Part shown: positions 20,022 to 28,045 of the stretch, piece by piece
Position numbering within the stretch: the stretch's first letter is position 1
Layout of the letters: the number at the start of each line of letters is the position of its first letter
Assembly (NCBI GenBank): GCA_017455525.1
Contig: JAFTAP010000081.1
Span: 16,437 to 80,436 of the forward strand
Source of the DNA: Lachnospiraceae bacterium
GTDB lineage: Bacteria > Bacillota > Clostridia > Lachnospirales > Lachnospiraceae
Direction: 5' to 3'
Length of the DNA: 64,000 nt
Translations under genes and position numbers: made by a program
The notes under the pieces: model-generated
Database searches by the model: none
What the model was told of the DNA's origin: nothing
What the model saw: only the letters and a program-made list of their open reading frames with translations

Positions 20022-20264
20022 TCAATCTCCGGAATAAAGCGTCTCAATCGCTTTGCATATATCGCCCACATTTTCAAATGTAATGATCTGGTCGATATCA
20101 AATCGGATATCGAACTCCTTTTCAATCATTGCCAGAAGGTTAATATGTGCCAATGAATTCCAGCCGGGAATGTCGTCTGAGCAGGTTTCCATTTCAATAT
20201 TCAGGGAATCGTCTTCGAATACTTTACGAAAGACCTTGTTTACTCTTGTTTTTATTTCATCCAT
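20022..20264 (-). CDS. Acyl carrier protein
   Basis: An 80-residue acidic helical protein. The phosphopantetheine site is the serine in IPGWNSLAHINLL (usual ACP motif D-S-L, here N-S-L as in many glycan-locus ACPs), followed by EKEFDIRFDID. It is placed between the LpxD-like acyltransferase and the FkbH-like gene, so it probably carries the acyl or glyceryl group that decorates an amino sugar. The start has AGGAAG a few bases upstream. Confidence 0.93.
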   Translation of the reverse strand: MDEIKTRVNKVFRKVFEDDSLNIEMETCSDDIPGWNSLAHINLLAMIEKEFDIRFDIDQIITFENVGDICKAIETLYSGD

Positions 20265-20285
20265 TGTCTATCTTCCTTTCTGTAC

Positions 20286-20688
20286 TTATTTTTCAAAACT
20301 CACCAATTCTATAAGCCCTGATTTTTGCGAATACATGAATATATGATTGCCATCTAGAACCTTGGAATACCTCAGCTTACTTGCTGGAAAAAAACCCTCG
20401 TTTCTCAGTTTCTCCACTACTTCAAAAATATCCCTCACCTCATAGCAGATATGGTACGCAACAGGCCCAACACTATCTAAATAACTGTCAATAGATGTTT
20501 TTTTCTCAAAACTTGAGGATAGCAATTCAATGCAATACCCCCCCCAGTTTCCCGAAAGTCGCCGACAGTCCTAGTTCATCGTCACACTCAACCATTCCAA
20601 AACTAAATCCCAGCAGTTCAAAATCTCTTTTTGCCTCCGTTAAGCTTCTTACGGCATATCCTATATGATGTACTCCGATGATTTTCAA
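20286..20688 (-). pseudogene. VOC-family protein, frameshifted at a G8 tract
   Basis: Upstream reading (TTG start at 20688) gives KIIGVHHIGYAVRSLTEAK, a VOC/glyoxalase-type beta-alpha-beta start with a metal-site histidine. It stops right after a coding-strand G8 run (20538-20545). Removing one G restores the reading into YCIELLSSSFE and on through VGPVAYHICYEVRDIF to VSFEK. So a G7 version would be a complete protein of about 133 residues. VOC proteins include methylmalonyl-CoA epimerase and small binding proteins. Between FkbH and ACP genes it probably acts on the carrier-bound acyl group. Currently off-phase: phase variation, decay or sequencing error. Confidence 0.85.
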
Positions 20689-20699
20689 AACGCTATCCC

Positions 20700-22481
20700 T
20701 CATCTCTTTGTTAACGACATGTGTACTAAAGAGCGGAGACCTTTCTCTAATCCATGTATATCTTTACAAACCCATTCCTGTACCATTTCTTCACTATCAA
20801 AGCTCCCCTCAATAAACCCATTATCTCGAAAGAAATGCCTGATCTTCTTATTCCTATCACTTTCCTTATAGTACCCTCGAATCGTTCCTATCCCATTCAC
20901 CTTGCAAACTTCACACATTATCAAGAGCATCATGTATTCAAGGCCGCGCCTGAATACCCTGCAGCTCATCACCCAGTCTTCTATGCTGAATGTATCATCC
21001 CTGGTATTACAGATTGCCACAGATACGATCCCATTAGTACCGTATCTGTCGTTTAATGTCAAAACAAATGTACTGTATGTTTTATCTTTATAAATGTCTC
21101 TTATCTTATCCTCCGTGAAACGATGTGTCAGGAAATTGAATTGGTTTGTTTTATTAAGGAGCTGTAAAACCCTGTCCATATTCTTTTCATTTAATTCCTC
21201 GCATATGCATTCCATATCCAATGATATTAGAAATTCATCGTAATCGGCATATTCCTTCTCAAGATTTAATCGTTCGATATTGTCCCTGTAATACTTACCC
21301 CTCTGGCCATCATCAGCTGTTAACCCAGAATATTCAAAAAAATCGTTCGTTTCCAAGTCCCTCAGCAGATCCGCCGGGCTTGATGAATCAAATACCTTTA
21401 TACTAGGAAAACAATTTTTAACGATATCACGCTCTAAAGCGCTGTCGTCTATGAACAGGGCGCCGCCTTGCAGCAGATTCAGCTCATTAAGTATTGTATT
21501 GACATTGATGTCTTTTTTCTCCCAGTTTATAGCAATTTTAGAAAAATTCTTTTCTTCTAGCACAGACCTATCTGAACGTATCCCCGAAATACCCTCGTCA
21601 TAATCATTCTTTGAATTTATAGCTAAAACAATGCCTCTTTCGGATAGGTATCTTAAATAACGCTGAATCTGCTCATACATTTCTCCCTGCGGGGAATCTG
21701 AACCAATTCTTATACCATCTGCTCCGTCCTCGCTGATAATCCCTCCCCACAAAGTATTATCCAAATCCGATATAACAAGCTTTTTATTCATTCCATATAT
21801 TGACTTGATGATATCGGCAAGGCTCTTTGCATACACCGGTATCATATCTATGCTGAACGGATATTTATACAAAGCCCACATCCTGTCATCATACCAATTC
21901 AACAGACCATATAAAGACGACAGATAGTTGAGATCATTTACATAAAATCCCTTGTGATTATCTGCATACGTATCTATATATTCATTCAGCCTTTCTATAT
22001 ACCTGACATTGCCATAAGCTGACGACCTTGCTCCATTGCCTATTACTCTGTATGGATAATACTCAAAATTGTTCTGAATAATGCTGCATCTATATCTATT
22101 CTTTAATGAGTTCCATATATCCTCCAGCCTTTTTTCTTCCTTTTGGAGCATCTCATAACTCGCTTCATCAAATCTACTAAGAAGCCCGCGATTGTTGATA
22201 TGCACTATCACGATATCAGGCGCGAATTGCTCCATCTCTTTATTCGGGAAGCAAGCCTCCTCAAAGCAGCGGTTGTAATCACCGACATAGAAAACGGGCT
22301 CTATCCCATACGACAAAAGAAACAATTCCAATATATCCTTTGTTTCTCCGAATGTTCCGCTACAGAGCACCGCAATCTTCTTTTTAAGCTTGTCCTTGCT
22401 ATGTATGAGTCCCTCTTTCAGCCTCTTCTTGTTTTCAGTATAATACTCATAATCCAGCATCAGGGTAATGTCATTATCCAT
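20700..22481 (-). CDS. FkbH-like HAD-IIIC protein (glyceryl or acyl loading onto ACP)
   Basis: The HAD core starts VISDLDNTLWGGIISEDG, with the DxDxT nucleophile motif, and continues with LAINSKNDYDEG and GALFIDDSALERDIV. The C-terminal 100 residues resemble an acetyltransferase (GNAT-like) part: FVLTLNDRYGTNGIVSVAIC and RGYYKESDRNKKIRHFF. FkbH proteins dephosphorylate 1,3-bisphosphoglycerate onto an ACP thiol to make glyceryl-ACP. The ACP gene two positions downstream fits. The upstream methyltransferase ends within the first codons, so several starts are possible (22523, 22496, 22481); the last is chosen because it follows that stop. Confidence 0.88.
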   Translation of the reverse strand: MDNDITLMLDYEYYTENKKRLKEGLIHSKDKLKKKIAVLCSGTFGETKDILELFLLSYGIEPVFYVGDYNRCFEEACFPNKEMEQFAPDIVIVHINNRGLLSRFDEASYEMLQKEEKRLEDIWNSLKNRYRCSIIQNNFEYYPYRVIGNGARSSAYGNVRYIERLNEYIDTYADNHKGFYVNDLNYLSSLYGLLNWYDDRMWALYKYPFSIDMIPVYAKSLADIIKSIYGMNKKLVISDLDNTLWGGIISEDGADGIRIGSDSPQGEMYEQIQRYLRYLSERGIVLAINSKNDYDEGISGIRSDRSVLEEKNFSKIAINWEKKDINVNTILNELNLLQGGALFIDDSALERDIVKNCFPSIKVFDSSSPADLLRDLETNDFFEYSGLTADDGQRGKYYRDNIERLNLEKEYADYDEFLISLDMECICEELNEKNMDRVLQLLNKTNQFNFLTHRFTEDKIRDIYKDKTYSTFVLTLNDRYGTNGIVSVAICNTRDDTFSIEDWVMSCRVFRRGLEYMMLLIMCEVCKVNGIGTIRGYYKESDRNKKIRHFFRDNGFIEGSFDSEEMVQEWVCKDIHGLEKGLRSLVHMSLTKR

Positions 22482-22488
22482 TTGTTGT

Positions 22489-23385
22489 TTAACCATCCTT
22501 TTTAGCCACAAATGCCAGACCAACGGATATATCCGCAGAGTCAGGGAAGTCGTCCTTCATATGGTAGATATTCTTATCTATTATCGTCATTCCCTCTTCA
22601 GCAAGCATCCGTTCCACAACCTCCGGAGATTCGAAATTTGATATATGGTCCATGTGATTGGAATCAATCACCGTTGTTAGATACAATATTCCTCCCACTC
22701 TCAGCATTCTTACAACTTCGTGCAATCCTATCTCTGGATTCGGGATATGCTCTATAACTTCTGCAAAAACCGCAAAATCCATGCTATTGCTATCAACCGG
22801 AATCCCTTCAAACACATTGCCCCTATCCAATGCGTATCTGTCGCTTTCAATACCGGCTTTGCTCAAAAAACTTCTTGCAAATTCCAGCGCATAAGGAGAG
22901 ATATCGTATCCCGCCATCTCAATCTCTTTTTTATTATCTAACAATTCCCAAAGATAGAATCCTTCGCCAAATCCCACCTCTACCCCTTTATACTTGCCGT
23001 GTATCTGCGGTAAAAAAACATTCAGAAATAGATGATTCTTCTCGTAGAGAATAGTCGTGTAAGCATATGACAAAAGAAGACCAGGCATATAAGTTTTTAG
23101 CATAGTATCTTTGTCGTCATATATTTGTTTTTTTACCGTGCTGTAATCGGCATGTCCGTAATTCCCATGCTTTAGGAAATAATCAAGCTGCTGCAGGTAA
23201 TCATATATGTATTTCCTTGCCGCTTTCACTGCATCAAATCCCATATCCTCAAACAAAGCCAGAACTGTTTCCGCCAGATGAACATATTCATCACCATATC
23301 TGTCTCTTAGGATATTGATCTGTTCCGCAAAACCACTTGTCAGTGGGGTTTTCTTCAATTCTCCTGAAAAGCTTTCCAGTGTCAT
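22489..23385 (-). CDS. Class I SAM-dependent methyltransferase
   Basis: The start at 23385 (MTLESFSGELKK) has GGAGAG five bases upstream, overlapping the end of the preceding radical-SAM gene; seven codons further up there is a weaker ATG. Methyltransferase core: GVEVGFGEGFYLWELL (motif I), MAGYDISPYALEFARSF, MDFAVFAEVIEHIPNPE and VVRMLRVGGILYLTTV (Methyltransf_11/23 pattern). An extra helical N-terminal region of about 130 residues precedes it. Probably acts on a sugar or acyl-carrier intermediate. Confidence 0.87.
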   Translation of the reverse strand: MTLESFSGELKKTPLTSGFAEQINILRDRYGDEYVHLAETVLALFEDMGFDAVKAARKYIYDYLQQLDYFLKHGNYGHADYSTVKKQIYDDKDTMLKTYMPGLLLSYAYTTILYEKNHLFLNVFLPQIHGKYKGVEVGFGEGFYLWELLDNKKEIEMAGYDISPYALEFARSFLSKAGIESDRYALDRGNVFEGIPVDSNSMDFAVFAEVIEHIPNPEIGLHEVVRMLRVGGILYLTTVIDSNHMDHISNFESPEVVERMLAEEGMTIIDKNIYHMKDDFPDSADISVGLAFVAKKDG

Positions 23386-23386
23386 C

Positions 23387-24448
23387 TCACGCTCTCCTTC
23401 TTCCATTTATCCTAAGGTCAAACACATCCTCGGCCAATAGCGGCTTTAAGACGCTCATGTCCCTGTCCAAATATTTAACCGCAAACTCACGGTTTTCGCC
23501 GACCAGGCATTTATCACTGTAGTCTCTAAACTCCGGTATGGCAAAGCCTCTATTTATAATATCTCTAAGCGGTTCGTCATGGATATTTCCCAGCTTAACA
23601 TGAATGTACGGGCAAGGAAGAATATCGCCCAGAGGACTGACATAAAAAAGGTTAACTGCGGGACATCCATATATAAGCTTCTTGTCCGCAGGATTCAGAT
23701 AATTCCACAAATCTCTAATGATATTTGGATGCTTCTCTTTCAGTGCCCTTAACTCTTCCTGATCTTCGCTGTCCAACATAACATCATAGTTCCCCCGCCA
23801 GTTTCCTGTTGGAGAGGCACAATTGAACACTATTCCATACTTTTTTTCTTCCAAGAAATCCAAAAATTTCTTTAATTCTTTGCTTTTTGCGTTATAATGT
23901 CCGACAACGATATTGACATATGCTCTCATCCCTGCTTGCGTAGCTGCCTCTAAAGCCTCAATGCATCTCTCATAAGAACCCTCTTTTTTTCTGAAATAAT
24001 CATGCTCTTCTTGTGAGAATGCATCTATACTCACGCTTACTCTGTCAACCCCCCCATCTGCTAATCTATGCGCCATCTCGTTATCTAGTAGCCACCCATT
24101 CGTCGTGATGTAAATATAAAATCTCTCAGTTCCAATTGCTTTTAAAATCTCAAAAAGATCCGGATTTATCAGAGGTTCCCCGCCCTGTATATCAATCTCA
24201 TATACTCCCATTTCATCAGCCTGATCCGCCAATGACTTAATATCTTCTATGCTTAAGTCCGTGGTTCCAAACTCGCCCGCACCCGATCTGGTGTAACAAT
24301 GGGGGCATTGGAAATTACATTTATTTGAACTGTTCAATATGAAACCTTTAACACGCGTTCCATGCGATTGATGTTCCGCATAGTATTTCTGCAGATCCAT
24401 CATTTTTTGAGTCATTCGTTTTTTCTTCTTAAAGACAATATCAGACAT
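23387..24448 (-). CDS. Radical SAM protein
   Basis: 353 residues. The cluster motif is SNKCNFQCPHCYTRSG (CX3CX2C), followed by DIQGGEPLINPDL (the GGEP SAM contact) and YITTNGWLLD. The C-terminal region GCPAVNLFYVSPLGDILPCPYIHVKLGN carries two to three cysteines of a short SPASM/twitch type, less than a full SPASM set. A G7 tract (24049-24055) in DGGVDRVSV is in the intact phase. It lies next to the DegT gene, so a sugar epimerisation or dehydration role is possible, but not shown. Confidence 0.87.
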   Translation of the reverse strand: MSDIVFKKKKRMTQKMMDLQKYYAEHQSHGTRVKGFILNSSNKCNFQCPHCYTRSGAGEFGTTDLSIEDIKSLADQADEMGVYEIDIQGGEPLINPDLFEILKAIGTERFYIYITTNGWLLDNEMAHRLADGGVDRVSVSIDAFSQEEHDYFRKKEGSYERCIEALEAATQAGMRAYVNIVVGHYNAKSKELKKFLDFLEEKKYGIVFNCASPTGNWRGNYDVMLDSEDQEELRALKEKHPNIIRDLWNYLNPADKKLIYGCPAVNLFYVSPLGDILPCPYIHVKLGNIHDEPLRDIINRGFAIPEFRDYSDKCLVGENREFAVKYLDRDMSVLKPLLAEDVFDLRINGRRRA

Positions 24449-25579
24449 TCAGCATCCTTCTTTCACTATTCTTCTTATAGTATGTACAATATAATCTACA
24501 TCCTGATCTGTCATTCTATAATGCACAGGCAACGACAACTCCCTGTCATAAAAGTTTTCCGCCACAGGACAAATCACATCGTTATACCCATTATTCTGAT
24601 AGTATGTATTCCTATAAACAGGATAATAATGAACTCCTACGCCAACCTCTTCCTCTCTGAGCCTTAGATATAATGCTTTCCTCTTCTCTCTTTCAACAAG
24701 AACAGGAAAGAGGTGAAAGCTACTCAAATATTCCTTGTCTTGAGCTGGCAACATGATTCCATCTATATCTGAAAGCTCGCTAAAATAAATGTTCGCTATT
24801 TCTTTTCTTCTCTCAATAAACCTGTTTACTTTTTTTAACTGGCTTATTCCGAGGGAACACTGGACATCCGAGAGCCGATAATTATAGCCTAGAAGCTGCT
24901 GATCTGAAAACCACGGTCCCTCTTTTCTTTCGGTTTCTGAATTTTTAACCATCCCATACGCGCGTATAAACTTACATCTGTTATATAGTTCTTCGCTATC
25001 CGTCGTTATCATGCCGCCCTCACAGGTAGTCATCTGCTTTACGGGATGAAAGCTGAATGTTGTAATATCTGCAAGCGCTCCTACTTTTCTTCCTTTATAT
25101 AGTGCTCCTATGGAATGGGCGGCATCTTCTATGACAAATATCCCATGTTCTTTTGCGATATCATTTATTCTATCCATATCACATGGGCGTCCCGAATAAT
25201 CTACAGCAATGATAATCCTTGTTTTATTGGTTATTTTTCTCTCAATTTCAGATGGGTCAATGTTATAGCTTTGATTATCGATATCAGCAAATACCGGCTT
25301 GGCTCCGCAATAAAACGCCACATTCGCAGACGAAACCCATGTATTAGGAGTAGTTATGACCTCGTCTCCCGTTCCTAATCCGATTGCCATACAGGCTATG
25401 TGAAGAGCTGCTGTTCCGCTGGAAACTGCGACAGCATATTTTGCCCCTGTGTATTTTGCAAACGAAGACTCAAATTGCTCGACCGTTGGTCCTCCCGTCA
25501 GATACTCATTCCTAAGCGCATCTGCAACTGATTTGATATCATCTTCCTCTATACATTGAGTGCTATATGGAATCATCAT
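24449..25579 (-). CDS. DegT/DnrJ/EryC1/StrS sugar aminotransferase
   Basis: 376 residues. Motifs: AVSSGTAALHIACMAIGLG, VIEDAAHSIGALYKG and FSFHPVKQMTTCEGGM, with the PLP-binding lysine in HPVKQ. The C-terminal SLPVHYRMTDQDVDYI is typical. Members close to this form are often the PseC/FlmB-like branch that makes 4-amino-4,6-dideoxy sugar nucleotides. That sub-assignment is by memory and tentative. It pairs with an ACP and an LpxD-like acyltransferase, suggesting an N-acylated amino sugar. Confidence 0.92.
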   Translation of the reverse strand: MMIPYSTQCIEEDDIKSVADALRNEYLTGGPTVEQFESSFAKYTGAKYAVAVSSGTAALHIACMAIGLGTGDEVITTPNTWVSSANVAFYCGAKPVFADIDNQSYNIDPSEIERKITNKTRIIIAVDYSGRPCDMDRINDIAKEHGIFVIEDAAHSIGALYKGRKVGALADITTFSFHPVKQMTTCEGGMITTDSEELYNRCKFIRAYGMVKNSETERKEGPWFSDQQLLGYNYRLSDVQCSLGISQLKKVNRFIERRKEIANIYFSELSDIDGIMLPAQDKEYLSSFHLFPVLVEREKRKALYLRLREEEVGVGVHYYPVYRNTYYQNNGYNDVICPVAENFYDRELSLPVHYRMTDQDVDYIVHTIRRIVKEGC

Positions 25580-25609
25580 ATGTCCTTTCTGTTTCTCTCT
25601 GCCATTCTA

Positions 25610-26805
25610 TTATTGTGCTTCCAATCTCCATAGAAAATATTGCTCCACGTATTCCCGTTTGTTTATAGGACGATCGTACATGGTGAAGTTTCTTCTATAA
25701 TTACGCAGATATTTCTGTTCAAAGCTTAGTTTGAGCGCAGCCCTTACCGACTCATAAATGGGCAGTTCCCCGCCATCCTCATCTATCTCCACTGGAACTT
25801 TATTGCATTCTTCAACACCGAGTTCAATCAATATCCGCTTCCCCATCTCAATAATCAGTTCCTTCTTTGGGTGTCCCGGATCATTCCACAGCTGGACTTC
25901 CTTATAATTATTTCTTATAAAATCCGAAATTCTTATATCGCACTGCTTCTCCCTTGCTTCTATCTTTGAAAGTCCTTCAAAAAATTGTTTTCTAATATCA
26001 TCCCATTTGTAGGATTTCTGATCCTCGATTACACATAATGCCAACTCTATCTTTTTATTTATAGCAATGTCCTCTTTCAGTATGGCATCGAGATTTTCAT
26101 CATTATAGGAACTTATATTCCTTACCGCTCCTCTATGCGCTGTATTTAGCACACCATGTATATTCAGATGTCCTTTTACATCATCTATGACATTCGTCTT
26201 TATTTGTGGAAACAGTAAATTATATCCATATATATTTGGAACAACAACTGTTTTCGCTTTTTTATTGACCTTCCTTATTAATTCATCTATACTACAGATT
26301 CCGGCTTCATTACCCCCCTCACATCCTGTGCAACCAGCAATGCGCAATTCTTCAATTCTTCTTCAGGTGGATTTTTCAAATAATAGAATCTGACTTCGTA
26401 TTCAGCTGCAAAAAAAGGATTGTTGTCCAAATAACGTTCTAATACATTAAAATGACAATTGCCATATAGTATTGCAAGCTTTTTACAAAAACCCTTGCTA
26501 TATACAAAATCTTGAAATTCAAGAAGATCGATGGATAAAAGCCAATCTCTTATTTCTCTGTATACCTGTATGTCCTCCGCCGCAACAACTATAAAATATT
26601 TCTTTAGTTCACTTTTTACTTCCTCTGGATAATATACCATTTGCCCGTGAAAATAACGCCCTGCTATTCTGTCCATAACAAGCCCTATATTATACTGGCG
26701 TGAATACCTGCAATAAAATTTCTCACCGGCAAGCCCCGCACCGTACAATGCCAGCATCCGTCCACCCCAGGGCATCATATTTGACTTTATTTCATCGTTA
26801 ATCAT
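25610..26805 (-). pseudogene. WcbI-like protein with N-terminal YGAG module, frameshifted
   Basis: The first part (starting MINDEIKSN) carries the recurring module (LALYGAGLAGEKFYCRY, VMDRIAGRYFHG) and then LAILYGNCHFNVLERYL, a WcbI-type GNC motif. It stops at a coding-strand G6 run (26313-26318). A seventh G would join it to the second part (NEAGICSIDELIRKV), which continues through VVPNIYGYNLLFPQ and LWNDPGHPKKELI, a catalytic-type D-P-x-H-P motif, to the end. So one gene of about 397 codons has lost its frame by one base. The intact paralogue is at 7788-8912. The DPxHP motif is better conserved here than in the paralogue. Confidence 0.85.
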
Positions 26806-27304
26806 TCAGCTTCAATTTATCAAGAATCTTCCTACAAAAACCTGACGCTTCCTCCTTATCTCTTCCATCAGGCGCCCAGCCAGGATAAATATTGCTTTCT
26901 GATGTAAATGGACCTGTCTTGGTTTCATAGTCAATCGCCGCGTCCGTCAAAGGAATCGTCATGTGATATATATCTGCATTGATTCTATAAGAAAGATATC
27001 CACCATTCCTGTCCAATATAAAGGAGTCGATAATTTCGCCGTCATCTGAAAATAATATTATTGCTTCCCTGCCCTCTATTATGGTATGCGACTCAGATAT
27101 TCCCTTATGCTTATCTGGTCTTGTATAGTCCCCCTTCGTGCGACATATAAACATTTCCTGTAAAATGTTTTCAGGAGAATCATGCAAGCATAATCTGTAT
27201 CTTTTCTTTGCATTATTGTTAAGTGCAATTTCACGAAAATCCAGAAGCTGGGAACTATGTACCTTAACTACATCTCCCTTTGAAAAATCTGCTATATGTT
27301 CCAA
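26798..27304 (-). CDS. WbuC-like cupin metalloprotein
   Basis: 168 residues resembling the WbuC family, small cupins of O-antigen and capsule loci. The typical segments are YRLCLHDSPENILQEMFIC at about 35-55 and KGISESHTIIEGREAII (metal-binding histidines of the barrel), then VIDSFIL-like strands and IPLTDAAIDYETKTGPF near the end. The metal-site Glu/His pattern is visible but the reaction is not known for the family. It overlaps the following WcbI-like gene by eight bases. Confidence 0.8.
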   Translation of the reverse strand: MEHIADFSKGDVVKVHSSQLLDFREIALNNNAKKRYRLCLHDSPENILQEMFICRTKGDYTRPDKHKGISESHTIIEGREAIILFSDDGEIIDSFILDRNGGYLSYRINADIYHMTIPLTDAAIDYETKTGPFTSESNIYPGWAPDGRDKEEASGFCRKILDKLKLND

Positions 27305-27356
27305 ACCATATCTCCTCTATAAAAGTGGTTTTTCGTTCGTTTCTTTCGTCATTTCT

Positions 27357-27707
27357 CTATTTCTTTGAGAAATACTTCATCGTATCTCTTATGCACTTCT
27401 TCCTATTGACATCAAATTTTCTATACATACGTATCATTTCCGTCTCTTCCTTGGTAAGACGTCTCTCTTCGTCTGCCTCTCCCCAAAACAGGTAATTCGG
27501 CGTGGTGTCCAGAAACTCGCATATCTCATCAATGTATTTCAGGTAAACACTACTTCCGTAGTATTTCCATTTCGATATGCTTCCTGCCGATAGTCCCAGG
27601 AAGTCCGTAAGTTCCCGCTCATTCTTCCTTCGTTCCTTCAAAAGAATGATAATCCGTTGAACTATAGGGTCGTCTGTCATTTGCCTGTTTTCAGTTGATG
27701 CCATCAA
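27357..27707 (-). CDS. XRE-type helix-turn-helix regulator
   Basis: 116 residues. A helix-turn-helix of the Cro/CI type at about 25-75: ELTDFLGLSAGSISKWK (turn and recognition helix), then IDEICEFLDTTPNYLFWGE, the usual fourth and fifth helices. The C-terminus is a short charged tail. It is the first gene after the IS110 element in the direction of transcription. Whether it belongs to the element or to the glycan operon is unclear. A DNA-binding role is well supported; its target is unknown. Confidence 0.87.
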   Translation of the reverse strand: MMASTENRQMTDDPIVQRIIILLKERRKNERELTDFLGLSAGSISKWKYYGSSVYLKYIDEICEFLDTTPNYLFWGEADEERRLTKEETEMIRMYRKFDVNRKKCIRDTMKYFSKK

Positions 27708-27787
27708 TATCCTGAATTAAGCCTAAAATTTCTATTTTACGTCGAAAAAATTCTAATTGTAGAATTGTGTTATTCCATAGAGAATAG

Positions 27788-27967
27788 TATCGTTACCATC
27801 ATGGACGGTTTTACATCCGTCCGATACAAGCCCGTCACTTTCATTAGCGTCCACGAACGCTCTCGATGGAGCCTGGGCTTTGCGGTACCTGCGTGTTTTG
27901 TCGTGTAGCCTTGCAAGCACCTAGAGGAGTATTGTCTACACCGTACCGCTTCGAGTCAGTTCGAAGC
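27788..27967 (+). ncRNA. Candidate IS110 bridge RNA
   Basis: Upstream of the transposase lies a stretch of nested hairpins without coding potential. Hairpin A: GTATC (27788-27792) pairs with GATAC (27824-27828), and inside it GGACGG (27804-27809) with CCGTCC (27818-27823), leaving an 11-base one-sided internal loop. Hairpin B: AGCGT/ACGCT (27847-27862). Hairpin C: GCGGTAC (27883-27889) with GTACCGC (27944-27950) and inside it GTGTAG (27904-27909) with CTACAC (27937-27942), again with an internal loop. Then a short CTTCGA/TCGAAG hairpin (27950-27967). IS110 elements encode a bridge RNA with two loop domains in the left end; position and architecture fit. The strand and ends are inferred. Confidence 0.55.
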
Positions 27968-28045
27968 CGTCGGCGATAACGTCGCATTATATGCGCCCAA
28001 ATGAATGCTGCTTTACACAATCAGTTTGTGCCGCTGTAGTATGCT

